62,374 nt of DNA from Verrucomicrobiales bacterium (GCA_015075445.1 JABTUJ010000047.1:1-62374); one strand, 5' to 3'; positions 16,141-24,835 are shown, numbered from the stretch's first letter. The notes: generated from the letters alone by a model not told the origin. Numbers and translations are program-made.

Positions 16141-17817
16141 ATGACCATACCTTCACCCTTTCAGTGGAGATATCGTACCCTCTTACTGCTCAGTCTTGGC
16201 CTCATGGCGCGTGTCTTGGGCGGTTTGAACAACGCGTCGTTCGTCGAAGCGACGGCCCCGGTGTCCTTCGCCTCCGCGAACTACGGCCCGGCGGCCCGGA
16301 CCTTGGCCGCGGATTTGAACAAGGATGGCTACGACGAGGTGGCGGTGACGGGCGAGGACCGGATCTTCGTCTTCGCCAACCGGGGTGTGGCGGTGGTGCC
16401 CGGGGAGAACCCGTTCGGTCCCCCGCAGGAGCTATTGGGTGGCTGGGACTTGTCCTCTCTGGCGATTGCTGACGTGGATGGGGATGGATGGTCGGATCTG
16501 TTGGGGTCCTTCATCGGAGGCTTCAGCGTCTTTCTGAACACCAGCGCGGAGGGTGGCGCGGTGACTTTCGCGGCGCCGGTCCATGTCGAGTTCCCCTATC
16601 CGTCGAACGGAGGCATCTTCGGGCCGACCACGGCGCTGTTTGCGGGAGATTTCGACGGGGATGGTTTACCGGAGGTGGGCTCCTGGGGGTACACGGATCC
16701 CACCCAGACGTTCAACTACGCCTCGATCCTGCGGAACGTCTCCTCCCCCGGCGTGATGGCTTTCACCGATTACCTGGTTCTTCCCGGCCTGACGGCCAGG
16801 GACTACCGTGCCCTCGTGGGGGACCTCAACGCCGATGGGCGGATCGACGTCTGGTTCAAGGGGGACGGCCCGAGCTACATGTTTCTGAACCAGAGCAGCC
16901 TGGGCGCGTTGGCGTTTACGTCGCAACAGGGGCCTCCAGGTTCGGTGGCCGGGGCGCTGGGAGATCTGGACGGGGACGGGATCCTCGATGTGATCAGCGG
17001 CATGGGGACGATGACGCTGCTCCATCGCAACACCGCCGCAGGGGATCGCTGGGCTTTCGACCTCAACCAGTCCGCCCATTTCCCGCTCGCCGCCGCGGAC
17101 GTTGCGGCAGGCGATCTTACCGGCGATGGCAAGGCGGACTTCGCGCTCGTGGATAACCGTTTCGACGGGTCAACCTATTGGCTGCGGCTGGTGCAGAGTC
17201 GGTGTCCCTTGGGTTTTCTCAGCGCGGCGGACTTTGGTGACCGGGCGGAGTACCCGCTGATCACCGAACCGAGCTCACTGGCGCTGGGCGATTTCGACGG
17301 TGACGGCTGGAAGGACGTGGCAGTCACGAGTTCCGATTGGGACGTGGGCGACATGAAGTTGAACCTCTGGTTCAACCGCTACGTGAGCGACCCGGACACC
17401 ACCCCGCCGCTGATCACCTCGGCGACGGTGGATCAGCCCTACCTGTGGCCCGCGAAGATGCAGATGGTGCCCCTCACGGTGAGGGTGACGATGGAGGACG
17501 ACAACGCGGGCACCTGTTTCATCGACCACGTGGGTGCCAACGAGTCCACATTCTCGCCGGGATATGGTCCCGATATTGAGATCACCGGCGATCTCACCGT
17601 GAACCTGCGAGCGCGGCGTTTGTGGACCAAAGGTGGCCGCGTATACACGATCTTTGTCCGGTGCACCGACCTCTACGGCAACGCCAGCGTGAAGACGGTG
17701 ACCGTCACCGTCCCCTCCGTTCACCCGGTCACCCCCAAGCCCGTGCAACTGATCCGCGCCATCAACATCCCTCCCACCCGTGACAACGCCCCATCGCCTC
17801 CTCTGCCTGTTTGGTAA
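16141..17817 (+). CDS. Secreted FG-GAP/VCBS-repeat protein
   Basis: A 558-residue exported protein starting at ATG 16141 with a signal peptide (RTLLLLSLGLMARVLG). The body holds repeated VCBS/FG-GAP blades with aspartate calcium loops (AADLNKDGYDEVAV, IADVDGDGWSDLL, AGDFDGDGLPEV, GDLDGDGILDV, LGDFDGDGWKDVAV), predicting a seven-bladed propeller. The last ~130 residues, after DTTPPLITSA, look like an immunoglobulin-like beta-sandwich with two cysteines. Role unknown; probably adhesive or structural at the cell surface. Its last 38 bp overlap the start of the PEP-CTERM gene in another frame, so the two are probably translated from one mRNA. Confidence 0.82.
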   Translation: MTIPSPFQWRYRTLLLLSLGLMARVLGGLNNASFVEATAPVSFASANYGPAARTLAADLNKDGYDEVAVTGEDRIFVFANRGVAVVPGENPFGPPQELLGGWDLSSLAIADVDGDGWSDLLGSFIGGFSVFLNTSAEGGAVTFAAPVHVEFPYPSNGGIFGPTTALFAGDFDGDGLPEVGSWGYTDPTQTFNYASILRNVSSPGVMAFTDYLVLPGLTARDYRALVGDLNADGRIDVWFKGDGPSYMFLNQSSLGALAFTSQQGPPGSVAGALGDLDGDGILDVISGMGTMTLLHRNTAAGDRWAFDLNQSAHFPLAAADVAAGDLTGDGKADFALVDNRFDGSTYWLRLVQSRCPLGFLSAADFGDRAEYPLITEPSSLALGDFDGDGWKDVAVTSSDWDVGDMKLNLWFNRYVSDPDTTPPLITSATVDQPYLWPAKMQMVPLTVRVTMEDDNAGTCFIDHVGANESTFSPGYGPDIEITGDLTVNLRARRLWTKGGRVYTIFVRCTDLYGNASVKTVTVTVPSVHPVTPKPVQLIRAINIPPTRDNAPSPPLPVW

Positions 17818-18451
17818 GCCCTCGCTCGCAGCGTTGGGCCTCGCGCCGGGCTTGCTGCTCGGCCACGCCAGCGTGCTGACGTTCGATGATTGGTCCTTCG
17901 TCGGTAACCGCCCCCATCTCGACGACGGTCAGGTCGCCGGGGTGACCTTCGACTTCAAGGAGGGAGGCCTGGACAGCCTCGATGCCTACTACGGGTACAA
18001 CGAAGTCCCGCCGAACGGGTGGGCCCGAATCCAAGGGCTCTTTGGCGAGGGCAGCGCGGCGGGGGTGCTCTCGCTCGACTTCGATTCACCGACCGCCACG
18101 CTGCGATTTGATTTCGCCCTGAACCTCGAGGAACACGTGACTTCTGCGGTGAAGGTCAGTCTGTTCGACGCGGCTCTGGTGCCCCTGGGCGACTTCTTCG
18201 CCGACGCGAGCGTGCTGACGGATTTCGCGGAAGGGAGTTTCTCCTACCGGGGCACGCCGGTGAAACGCGCCGTGCTCGACTTCAACGACGACGGGGCGAG
18301 TCGTTTTGCCCTGGACAATGTGGTCTATGGCGTCGACGTGCCCGAACCGGCCGCCGCCACCGTCGTGGGCCTGGCTTTGGCGGCTTGGACAACGCTCTGG
18401 GCGCGCCGAAGAAGGACCTGCGCCTCGCGCGACGGCGCCAATCCGACCTGA
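17780..18451 (+). CDS. PEP-CTERM sorting-domain protein
   Basis: A 223-residue exported protein from GTG 17780. It has a signal peptide (SLAALGLAPGLLLGHAS) and ends with VPEP, a hydrophobic helix and a basic RRRR cluster, the PEP-CTERM tripartite tail recognised by exosortase. The central part is beta-rich and resembles the family of secreted proteins that describe a feature as a FDDWSFVGN...ALDNVVYG domain (a carbohydrate- or matrix-associated fold by general look). The protein is expected to be processed and delivered to the cell surface or matrix. No exosortase gene is in the window. It overlaps the preceding FG-GAP gene by 38 bp. Confidence 0.85.
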   Translation: MTTPHRLLCLFGKPSLAALGLAPGLLLGHASVLTFDDWSFVGNRPHLDDGQVAGVTFDFKEGGLDSLDAYYGYNEVPPNGWARIQGLFGEGSAAGVLSLDFDSPTATLRFDFALNLEEHVTSAVKVSLFDAALVPLGDFFADASVLTDFAEGSFSYRGTPVKRAVLDFNDDGASRFALDNVVYGVDVPEPAAATVVGLALAAWTTLWARRRRTCASRDGANPT

Positions 18452-18485
18452 ACTCGCCGCCCGTTGCTGGCCAAGACCGACTCTC

Positions 18486-18690
18486 CATGAACCGCCCGGT
18501 GAGGGCACCGGGCCTACAATCTGTAGGCCGGGTCCCCCGACCCGGCGGGGAGGGTTCATGGCCCCTGAGCAGATCCCAGAGGACCACGTCACTTCCCCAA
18601 TCCCCGATGTTCGTAATCGGCGGAAAATCCAAGACGGAGAGTCCCTCCACCGATTACGAACATCGGGGATTGGGCGGAGGGAGGCGCTCC
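18486..18690. repeat. Composite hairpin repeat, locus B
   Basis: Lies in the gap between two convergent genes (18451 and 18755). The first 113 bp are nearly the same as 7319-7432 (TGAACCGCCCGGTGAGGGCA, a CCTACA..TGTAGG hairpin, CCTGAGCAGATCC). The hairpin itself spans 18596-18674 with 29-bp arms sharing CCCCGATGTTCGTAATCGG and one mismatch. The right flank GGAGGGAGGCGCTCC also matches locus A. The rest of this intergenic gap holds nothing recognisable. Confidence 0.88.
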
Positions 18691-18754
18691 TTGAACCCGT
18701 GGGGTGGACCCCAGGAAGTCGGCGAGGTCACCAGGGGTTTGGGTTTCGACCATT

Positions 18755-19435
18755 CTACTCTGACGCCGCTGCCTCGGGCTGCCAGGCCACAAGAATCCCC
18801 GCCGCCGCGGCCCGACCGAGGGTGCGCGACTTGCCCTGCACCAGCAGCGTGATCGAATCCCCCGGCACATCCACGCTCTGAATCACCACCTCGGCCCCCG
18901 GCACCAACCCGCGCGCGGTCGCGTAGCGCAGGAACTCCGCCTGCTGATCCGCGATCCGGGCGATCACGCCGCGATCGGCCGGACGGGCGGCGTTCAGCGG
19001 ATGCAGCCGCGGTTGGGCCACCTCGCCGGCCGCGCTCGGGATCGGGTCCCCATGCGGGTCAAAGCCGGGTCGACCCAGGAGTTCGTCGATCCGTTCCAGC
19101 AATCGCTCCGATACCGCGTGCTCGAGCTCCTCCGCCTCGGCGTGGACCTCGGACCAGTCGAACTTGAGGACCTGGACGAGAAACAGCTCGATGAGGCGGT
19201 GCCGGCGGAGGACATGGAGGGCCAGCTTTTCGCCGGCGGGGGTCAGGCGCACGCCCTGACGCGGCTCGTAGCTGACGAGCCCGGCCTCGGCGAGGGCTTT
19301 GACCATCGTGGTGACGGTGCCGGGCACCACCTCCATGGCGGTGGCCAGTCGGCCCAGAGAAACGAGCTGGCCGGGAACGGGCTGCTGCTCCTGGTAAATC
19401 TGCTTGATGTAATCTTCGACGGTGCGGCTGGCCAT
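18755..19435 (-). CDS. DtxR/MntR-family metal-dependent regulator
   Basis: A 226-residue repressor. ATG 19435 gives ASRTVEDYIKQIYQ, the normal family start; GTG 19450 is a less likely upstream start. Residues 1-65 are the winged helix (LATAMEVVPGTVTTMVKALAEAGLV), 66-130 the metal-binding/dimerisation domain (HVLRRHRLIELFLVQVL... HAEAEELEHAVSERLLERID, with the conserved H-x-x-A-E-x-x-E-H ligands), and 150-226 an SH3-like FeoA domain. It is transcribed away from a metal ABC importer operon, with an inverted repeat between them. It most likely represses that operon when Mn or Fe is bound. DtxR versus MntR cannot be decided from sequence alone. Confidence 0.93.
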   Translation of the reverse strand: MASRTVEDYIKQIYQEQQPVPGQLVSLGRLATAMEVVPGTVTTMVKALAEAGLVSYEPRQGVRLTPAGEKLALHVLRRHRLIELFLVQVLKFDWSEVHAEAEELEHAVSERLLERIDELLGRPGFDPHGDPIPSAAGEVAQPRLHPLNAARPADRGVIARIADQQAEFLRYATARGLVPGAEVVIQSVDVPGDSITLLVQGKSRTLGRAAAAGILVAWQPEAAASE

Positions 19436-19483
19436 GGGACGTGCGCGCACGAGCGGTGCGACGGTAGTCGTGGGACGCGCCGC

Positions 19484-19529
19484 TTGACAAGCTTTGAAAA
19501 CTCAACTATTTCCCTTTGAGTGTTCAAAG
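19484..19529 (+). promoter_or_regulatory. Promoter and palindromic operator of the metal importer operon
   Basis: Between the regulator and the binding-protein gene, CTTTGAAAACTCAAC (19492-19506) and TTTGAGTGTTCAAAG (19515-19529) form an inverted repeat matching at 13 of 15 positions with an 8-bp spacer. Each arm is itself near-palindromic (TTGA..TCAA). A TTGACA -35 sits at 19484-19489, and TATTTC at 19507-19512 (17-bp spacing) could be the -10, so the repeat covers the promoter. The position suits a MntR/DtxR-type operator. The binding-protein start (GTG 19520) lies inside the right arm, so the mRNA would be leaderless or nearly so. Confidence 0.6.
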
Positions 19530-20518
19530 TGGAAAATGCTGAATATCAAAGTGAGCCCGCCCTCCCTGGCCGCTGGCTCCTGGCTCTCTTCCTGGCCTGC
19601 TTCCTCCCCTCCGCCACCGCCCAGCCCAAGGCTTATCCCTACACGGTCGTCACCACCGTTGGCATGGTGACCGACATCGTCCGGCAGGTGGCCGCCGACA
19701 AGGCGACGATCGTCGGCCTGCTGGGCGCCGGTGTGGACCCCCATCTCTACAAGCCCAGCCGTGATGATGTCGCCACCCTGATGCGGGCGCAGATCGTTTT
19801 TTACTCGGGCCTGATGCTCGAGGGGAAGATGGCCGACACGCTGGTCAAACTCGCCCGCACCCGACCCGTCCACGCGGTGACCGAGCTGATCCCGCCTGAA
19901 ACGCTGCTCGAACCTGAGGAGATGCCGGGCCACCACGATCCGCACGTGTGGATGGACCCGGCCGCGTGGGCTCAGGCCGTCGAAGCCGTGGCGCAGGCGC
20001 TGGCGGCGTTCGATCCCCCGAACGCCGCGCTGTACCGCCAGAATGCGACCCGCTACGCCGAGCAGTGTCATCGACTCCGCGTGTACGGTCAGAAGGTGAT
20101 GGCCACCGTGCCCGAGGCCCGGCGCGTGCTGGTGAGTTCCCACGATGCCTTCAACTATTTCGGCCGCGCCTTTGGTCTGCGCGTGATGGGCGTGCAGGGC
20201 CTGAGCACAGAGAGCGAGGCCGGGTTGCAGCACATCAACGAGCTGGTGGACTTCCTCGTGCGCCACGAAGTGCCCGCGGTGTTCGTCGAATCGAGCGTGC
20301 CGCGCAAGAGCATTGAGGCGCTGGTTCAAGGCGCGCAGGCCCGCGGTTGGCGGGTGCGAATCGGCGGGGAGCTGTTCTCGGACGCCATGGGCCCGGCCGG
20401 GACTTACGAAGGCACGTACCTGGGCATGGTGGACCACAACCTCACCACCGTGGCGCGCGCCCTCGGCGGGGAAGCGCCCGCCCGCGGCTGGCAGGGCAAG
20501 CTGTCCGCCGCGCACTGA
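19520..20518 (+). CDS. Metal ABC transporter, substrate-binding protein
   Basis: A 332-residue cluster A-I (ZnuA/TroA/MntC-type) binding protein. GTG 19520 or GTG 19529 is the start; the signal peptide (WLLALFLACFLPSATA) begins about residue 19. Metal ligands are visible: the first His in GVDPHLYKPSRDD, a second in HHDPHVWMDP, the Glu in FVESSVPRK and the Asp at GELFSDAMGP. The short HH insertion rather than a long His-rich loop favours Mn/Fe over Zn. It captures the metal in the periplasm and delivers it to the permeases encoded downstream. First gene of the importer operon and downstream of the palindromic operator. Confidence 0.92.
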   Translation: MFKVENAEYQSEPALPGRWLLALFLACFLPSATAQPKAYPYTVVTTVGMVTDIVRQVAADKATIVGLLGAGVDPHLYKPSRDDVATLMRAQIVFYSGLMLEGKMADTLVKLARTRPVHAVTELIPPETLLEPEEMPGHHDPHVWMDPAAWAQAVEAVAQALAAFDPPNAALYRQNATRYAEQCHRLRVYGQKVMATVPEARRVLVSSHDAFNYFGRAFGLRVMGVQGLSTESEAGLQHINELVDFLVRHEVPAVFVESSVPRKSIEALVQGAQARGWRVRIGGELFSDAMGPAGTYEGTYLGMVDHNLTTVARALGGEAPARGWQGKLSAAH

Positions 20519-20567
20519 GCGGCTGCGATCCTGACCTGATTCTCGCTAACGACCTTTTGTTCCAGCC

Positions 20568-21413
20568 ATGTTGAGCCTCAGTCCTCCTCCTCCAGCGCCG
20601 ACGCCGACCCGCCGGCCGACCCTCGCGCCCCTGGGGGCGGAGCACTCGCCGGAGGCCGCGCTCTCGATCCACGACATGACCGTGGCCTACCATCGCAAGC
20701 CGGTGCTGTGGGATGTGGACCTGGACGTCCCGCCCGGCAGCCTGGTGGGCATCGTCGGCCCGAACGGCGCGGGCAAGAGCACGTTGATCAAGGCGGTGCT
20801 GGACCTGATCCCGCGCGTGTCGGGACGGGTGCTGGTGTTTGGCAAGCCCTATCGCCAGCAGCGTCACCGCGTCGCCTACGTCCCGCAGCGCGAGAGCGTG
20901 GACTGGGACTTCCCGGTCAGCGCCCTCGAAGTGGTGGCCATGGGCTTGTATGGCCGGATCGGCTGGTTCCGACCGGTCACCCGCCGGCACCGGGAGATTG
21001 CGCTGCATGCCTTGGAACGGGTCGGGATTGCCGACCTGGCCCAGCGGCAGATCAGTCAACTCTCCGGGGGGCAACAGCAACGGACGTTCCTGGCGCGCGC
21101 GCTTGTGCAGGAGGCCGACCTGTACCTCATGGACGAGCCGTTCGCCGCGGTGGATGCCGCCACCGAGAAGGCCATCGTCCGGCTTCTCCAGGATTTACGG
21201 GCGGCCGGCCGGACCGCGCTGGTGGTGCACCACGACCTCCAGACAGTCGCCGAGTACTTTGACCGCGTGGTGTTGTTGAACCTGCGGGTCGTGGCGAGCG
21301 GCCTGACCGAGACCGTCTTCACGCGCGAGAACCTCCAGAAGACCTATGGCGGGCGGCTCACGCTGATGACCGAAGCTGCCGAGGCCCTGGCGCGGGAAGC
21401 GCCAGCCCCGTGA
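20568..21413 (+). CDS. Metal ABC transporter, ATP-binding protein
   Basis: A 281-residue ATPase of the Mn/Zn (MntB/ZnuC) type. Walker A is GPNGAGKST (64-72), Q-loop in YVPQRESVDWDFP, signature LSGGQQQRTFLARAL, Walker B LYLMDEPFAAVD, and the H-loop in LVVHHDLQTV. The Pro-rich first ~30 residues are outside the family fold, so a later start is possible. The gene follows the binding protein by 49 bp, and its stop overlaps the next start (GTGA). It energises metal import with the two permeases. Confidence 0.95.
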   Translation: MLSLSPPPPAPTPTRRPTLAPLGAEHSPEAALSIHDMTVAYHRKPVLWDVDLDVPPGSLVGIVGPNGAGKSTLIKAVLDLIPRVSGRVLVFGKPYRQQRHRVAYVPQRESVDWDFPVSALEVVAMGLYGRIGWFRPVTRRHREIALHALERVGIADLAQRQISQLSGGQQQRTFLARALVQEADLYLMDEPFAAVDAATEKAIVRLLQDLRAAGRTALVVHHDLQTVAEYFDRVVLLNLRVVASGLTETVFTRENLQKTYGGRLTLMTEAAEALAREAPAP

Positions 21414-23068
21414 AACGGAAGGCAGAAGGCAGAAGGCAGAAGGCAGAAGGGCCATCCCTCCGGGTTGGTTCGTGGCCCCAGGGCAGCTCGAAAAGGAGCA
21501 GGTGGCTCTCGGCAAGCGCGGGGCACCCGAGGTTCTTCGGCCGGCGGCGGGTGCTGGGCGTGGTGCTTCTGCTGGGGCTCCTGTTCGGAACCGGACCGGG
21601 CATGGCGGCCGCGAGTTCAACGGAGCCGAACGCGGGAGGGAGGCGGTGGTTCCTGCAGGCGAGTGCCACCATCACCGATCGCTCGCTGGCCTGGCCCACG
21701 GCGGAGCAGTGGTCGCGGGTGTTGCGCCTGCAGGACTACAACACGCGGGTGGTGGTGCTGGGCACCACGCTGCTGGGCCTGGCGGCCGGCGTTGTCGGGA
21801 GTTTCACGCTGCTGCGCAAACGGGCGTTGATGGGGGACGCACTCAGCCACGCGATGCTGCCAGGCATCGGGCTGGCGTTCATGATCTCCGTGGCGGCCGG
21901 CGGGACGGGCAAGTCGTTGCCGGTGCTACTGACCGGCGCGACGCTGAGCGGCTTGTTGGGGCTGGGGACCGTGTTGGCGGTCCGCCACTACACGCGGCTG
22001 AAGGAGGACACGGCCCTGGGCATCGTGCTGAGCGTGTACTTCGGCGCGGGCGTGGCGGTGCTGGGCGTGGTCCAGCGCATGGGCGAAGGTCATTCGGCCG
22101 GGCTCGAGTCCTTCATCTACGGCAAGGCGGCGTCGCTGGTGGCAGCGGACACGGCGGTGATCGGCCTGGCCAGCGTGTTGGTCATCGGGGTGAGCGCGCT
22201 GCTGTTCAAGGAATTCCGGCTGCTGTGTTTCGACGCCAGTTATGCGGCGACCCAGGGTTGGCCGGTGGTGCGGCTGGACCTGGTCATGATGAGCCTGGTC
22301 GTCGTGGTCACGGTGATCGGCCTCCAGGCTGTGGGTCTGGTCCTGATCATCGCCTTGATCATCCCGGCGGCCGCGGCGCGGTTCTGGACCGGAGCGATTG
22401 GGTGCGCCGGGACGTGGATCGCGGCCGGCATGGGCGCGGCTTCGTGCGCCATCGGGGCCGCCGCGAGTGCGTTGCTCCCGAATCTGCCGTCCGGCGCAAT
22501 GATTGTGCTCGTCAGCACCGGGCTGTTCCTGCTGAGCCTGCTGTGGGGTCGCGAACGCGGCGTGATTCTCCGCTGGCAACGCCGGCGTGCGCTCAATCGC
22601 AAAGTGCGAAGGCAGCACGTGCTGCGTGCGGTATACGAGTGGAGTGAGGCGGCGGCGGCTAGTCAGCCCGGGACGCTGGCGCTCACGGTGCCTTCGGTGC
22701 CCCTCCCGGCGCTCTTGGCGCGCCGTTCGTGGTCGGCCCGCGAACTCCGCCGGGAGCTCGACCGCGCCGCGAAGGATGGATTGCTCGAGTGGCGTGCCGA
22801 TCACACGGTGGCGCTGACGAAGTCCGGACTCACGGAGGCCACCCGCGTCGTCCGCAACCACCGGCTGTGGGAGGTCTTCCTGATCACCTACGCCGACATT
22901 GCGCCGTCCCATGTGGACCGGGACGCGGATGCCATCGAGCACGTGCTTGGGACCGACCTCGTGGCGGAACTCGAATCCCTGCTGGCCCGGCAAACGGCGC
23001 TGCCGGCCGTTCCTCTGAGCCCGCACACCATCGCCGGTGTGCCGGCGTCAGGCTCAAACTCAAGCTGA
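21410..23068 (+). CDS. Metal ABC permease fused to a C-terminal DtxR/MntR-like domain
   Basis: A 552-residue permease. From GTG 21410 the N-terminus holds four 7-bp units (GGCAGAA) coding a low-complexity Lys/Arg tail, so the true start may be further in. Residues ~45-65 are a hydrophobic signal or TM, and 115-380 carry the family's eight or so helices (for example RALMGDALSHAMLPGIGLAF, QAVGLVLIIALIIPAAAA). After ~400 the protein is soluble: a winged-helix-like region (ARELRRELDRAAKDGLLEWRADHTVALTKSG) and then NHRLWEVFLITYADIAPSHVDRDADAIEHVL, which looks like the metal-binding/dimerisation domain of DtxR-family regulators. It likely acts as a cytosolic metal sensor on the transporter. Overlaps the ATPase stop by 4 bp. 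Confidence 0.88.
   Translation: MKRKAEGRRQKAEGPSLRVGSWPQGSSKRSRWLSASAGHPRFFGRRRVLGVVLLLGLLFGTGPGMAAASSTEPNAGGRRWFLQASATITDRSLAWPTAEQWSRVLRLQDYNTRVVVLGTTLLGLAAGVVGSFTLLRKRALMGDALSHAMLPGIGLAFMISVAAGGTGKSLPVLLTGATLSGLLGLGTVLAVRHYTRLKEDTALGIVLSVYFGAGVAVLGVVQRMGEGHSAGLESFIYGKAASLVAADTAVIGLASVLVIGVSALLFKEFRLLCFDASYAATQGWPVVRLDLVMMSLVVVVTVIGLQAVGLVLIIALIIPAAAARFWTGAIGCAGTWIAAGMGAASCAIGAAASALLPNLPSGAMIVLVSTGLFLLSLLWGRERGVILRWQRRRALNRKVRRQHVLRAVYEWSEAAAASQPGTLALTVPSVPLPALLARRSWSARELRRELDRAAKDGLLEWRADHTVALTKSGLTEATRVVRNHRLWEVFLITYADIAPSHVDRDADAIEHVLGTDLVAELESLLARQTALPAVPLSPHTIAGVPASGSNSS
21418..21450 (+). repeat. Heptanucleotide tandem repeat
   Basis: GGCAGAA is repeated about four times at the start of the permease reading frame. 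Similar but broken strings (GCAGAAGG) occur at 38008-38036 in a non-coding gap. The length of such arrays can change by slippage and would shift this frame unless translation starts downstream. Confidence 0.7.
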
Positions 23069-23075
23069 ACCGACC

Positions 23076-24059
23076 ATGCTCGCGCGCGTGCTGGAGAGTC
23101 TACGTTCCTGGGAATGGGCCCTGGACGGCTGGATAATCGTTGCGGGGGCACTCTGTGCGGCGGCCAGCGCGCTGGTGGGGACGTTCCTGGTCCTTCGCCG
23201 GATGAGCATGATGGGGGACGCGATCAGTCACGCGGTGTTGCCGGGGCTGGCGGTGGCGTTCCTGGTGACGGGGAGTCGGGCGAGTGTGCCGATGTTCCTG
23301 GGGGCGGCGGTGGTGGGGGTCCTGACGGCGCTGTTCACCGAGTGGGTGCGCGGTGTTGGGAAAGTGGACGAGGGAGCGAGCATGGGGGTGGTGTTCACGT
23401 CGTTGTTTGCCCTGGGGTTACTGCTGGTGGTACAGGCCGCTGACCACGTGGATCTCGATCCGGGCTGTGTGCTTTATGGGGCCATTGAACTGACGCCGCT
23501 GGACACCGTCACGGTGGTCGGACGCGAGGTGCCGCGGGTGGTGGTGATGTTGGGGGCGGTTTTCCTGCTGAACCTGACGTGTGTGCTGGTGCTGTACAAG
23601 GAACTCCAGATCAGCTCGTTCGACCCGGCGCTGGCCACCACGCTGGGGATCAACGCGCGCGGGCTGCATTTCCTGCTGATGACGCTGGTGGCGGTGACGG
23701 CGGTGGCTTCGTTTGAGACGGTGGGCAACATCCTGGTGGTGGCGATGCTGGTGGTCCCGGCGGCGACGGCGTTTCTTCTGACGCGGCGGCTGAGCGTGCT
23801 GCTGGTATTGGCGGTGGGGTTCGGGGTGGGTTCGGCGGTGGTGGGGCATGTGGCGGCGCTGGCGGTGCCGGCGGCGTTTGGGTACGCGAGCACGAACACG
23901 GCGGGGATGATGGCGTTGACGTCGGGGGTGGGGTTGCTCGCAGCGATCGTCGTGACCCTCCTCCGGCGGGGTCAGCCCTTAAGAATTAAGAATCCGCCCG
24001 GGAGCCCGCTCTTCGTGGACGGTGGGGGAACGGTCCGGGTCAGCGGGGGCGGACGATGA
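23076..24059 (+). CDS. Metal ABC transporter, second permease
   Basis: A 327-residue membrane protein of the ABC-3 (ZnuB/MntC) family. ATG 23076 follows the previous stop by 7 bp. It contains about eight helices, with the conserved ALVGTFLVLRRMSMMGDAISHAVLPGLAVAF region and NILVVAMLVVPAATAFLLT. It probably forms a heterodimer with the fused permease upstream. The operon therefore reads binding protein, ATPase, permease with sensor domain, permease. Its last 20 bp overlap the convergent SDR gene. Confidence 0.93.
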   Translation: MLARVLESLRSWEWALDGWIIVAGALCAAASALVGTFLVLRRMSMMGDAISHAVLPGLAVAFLVTGSRASVPMFLGAAVVGVLTALFTEWVRGVGKVDEGASMGVVFTSLFALGLLLVVQAADHVDLDPGCVLYGAIELTPLDTVTVVGREVPRVVVMLGAVFLLNLTCVLVLYKELQISSFDPALATTLGINARGLHFLLMTLVAVTAVASFETVGNILVVAMLVVPAATAFLLTRRLSVLLVLAVGFGVGSAVVGHVAALAVPAAFGYASTNTAGMMALTSGVGLLAAIVVTLLRRGQPLRIKNPPGSPLFVDGGGTVRVSGGGR

Positions 24060-24750
24060 GTTCCTCGACGATGACGTGGGCGGGGAGGTTGACGCAGAGC
24101 AGGACGCACTCGGCGACGTCATCGGCGCGGAGCATGCGGGCGCGGGCCTCGGCGTCAGGCGGCTGCGGTCGCTGGTCCAACAGGGGGGTGTCGATGTCGC
24201 CGGGGAAGATGGCGCAGGCCCGCACTCCGCGGGCGCGTTCCTCGGCATTGATGCTCTGGGTGAGGCCGGCGAGTCCGAACTTCGACATCACGTAAGCCGG
24301 CCCGGCCTTTGGGCTCGCGGCCTTGCCGGCGTCGGAGACGATATTGATGATCGTGCCCGATCCCCGCTGGCGCATGCCCGGGAGGAACGCCTGCACGCAG
24401 AAGAAGGCGCCGTGCAGGTTGGTGTTCATGATGTCGAGGTAATCCCGCAAGGACAGCCCCTCGAGCGCCCGGCGCGGGACGTTCGTGCCGGCGGCGTTCA
24501 CCAGCAGTTCGACCGCGCCCAATTCGGCCTTGATCCGGTCTCCGAAACGGTTGACCGCGGCCACGTCGCGCAGGTCACAGGGGGTGGGCAGGCATTGATT
24601 GGCGTGGGCGCCCGCCGCGGAGCGGGTTTGCTCGAGGGCTTCGAGGTGACGCCCCACGAGCGCAACCCGCCAACCTTGCGCGGCCAGGCGAACGGCCACC
24701 GCCCGGCCCACACCGCTTCCGGCGCCGGTGACAACAGCGTTTTGGTTCAT
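24040..24750 (-). CDS. Short-chain dehydrogenase/reductase
   Basis: A 236-residue classical SDR. It has the NAD(P) motif TGAGSGVGRA, NAAGTN, the catalytic Ser in IVSDAGK, and Y-x-x-x-K in AYVMSKFGL. The second-strand end (VGRHLEAL) suggests NADP preference. The rest of the fold is complete (PGDIDTPLL after the active site). Substrate cannot be inferred. Convergent with the importer operon, overlapping by 20 bp. Confidence 0.92.
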   Translation of the reverse strand: MNQNAVVTGAGSGVGRAVAVRLAAQGWRVALVGRHLEALEQTRSAAGAHANQCLPTPCDLRDVAAVNRFGDRIKAELGAVELLVNAAGTNVPRRALEGLSLRDYLDIMNTNLHGAFFCVQAFLPGMRQRGSGTIINIVSDAGKAASPKAGPAYVMSKFGLAGLTQSINAEERARGVRACAIFPGDIDTPLLDQRPQPPDAEARARMLRADDVAECVLLCVNLPAHVIVEELIVRPR

Positions 24751-24835
24751 GGTGGGGAGGCGGTTTTCGAGGGTTCCTTGCGGGGAATGCCCGAGGTGGA
24801 AGGGGGAGGGGCAAGGCTGGGAAGCTTCCCGGGGA

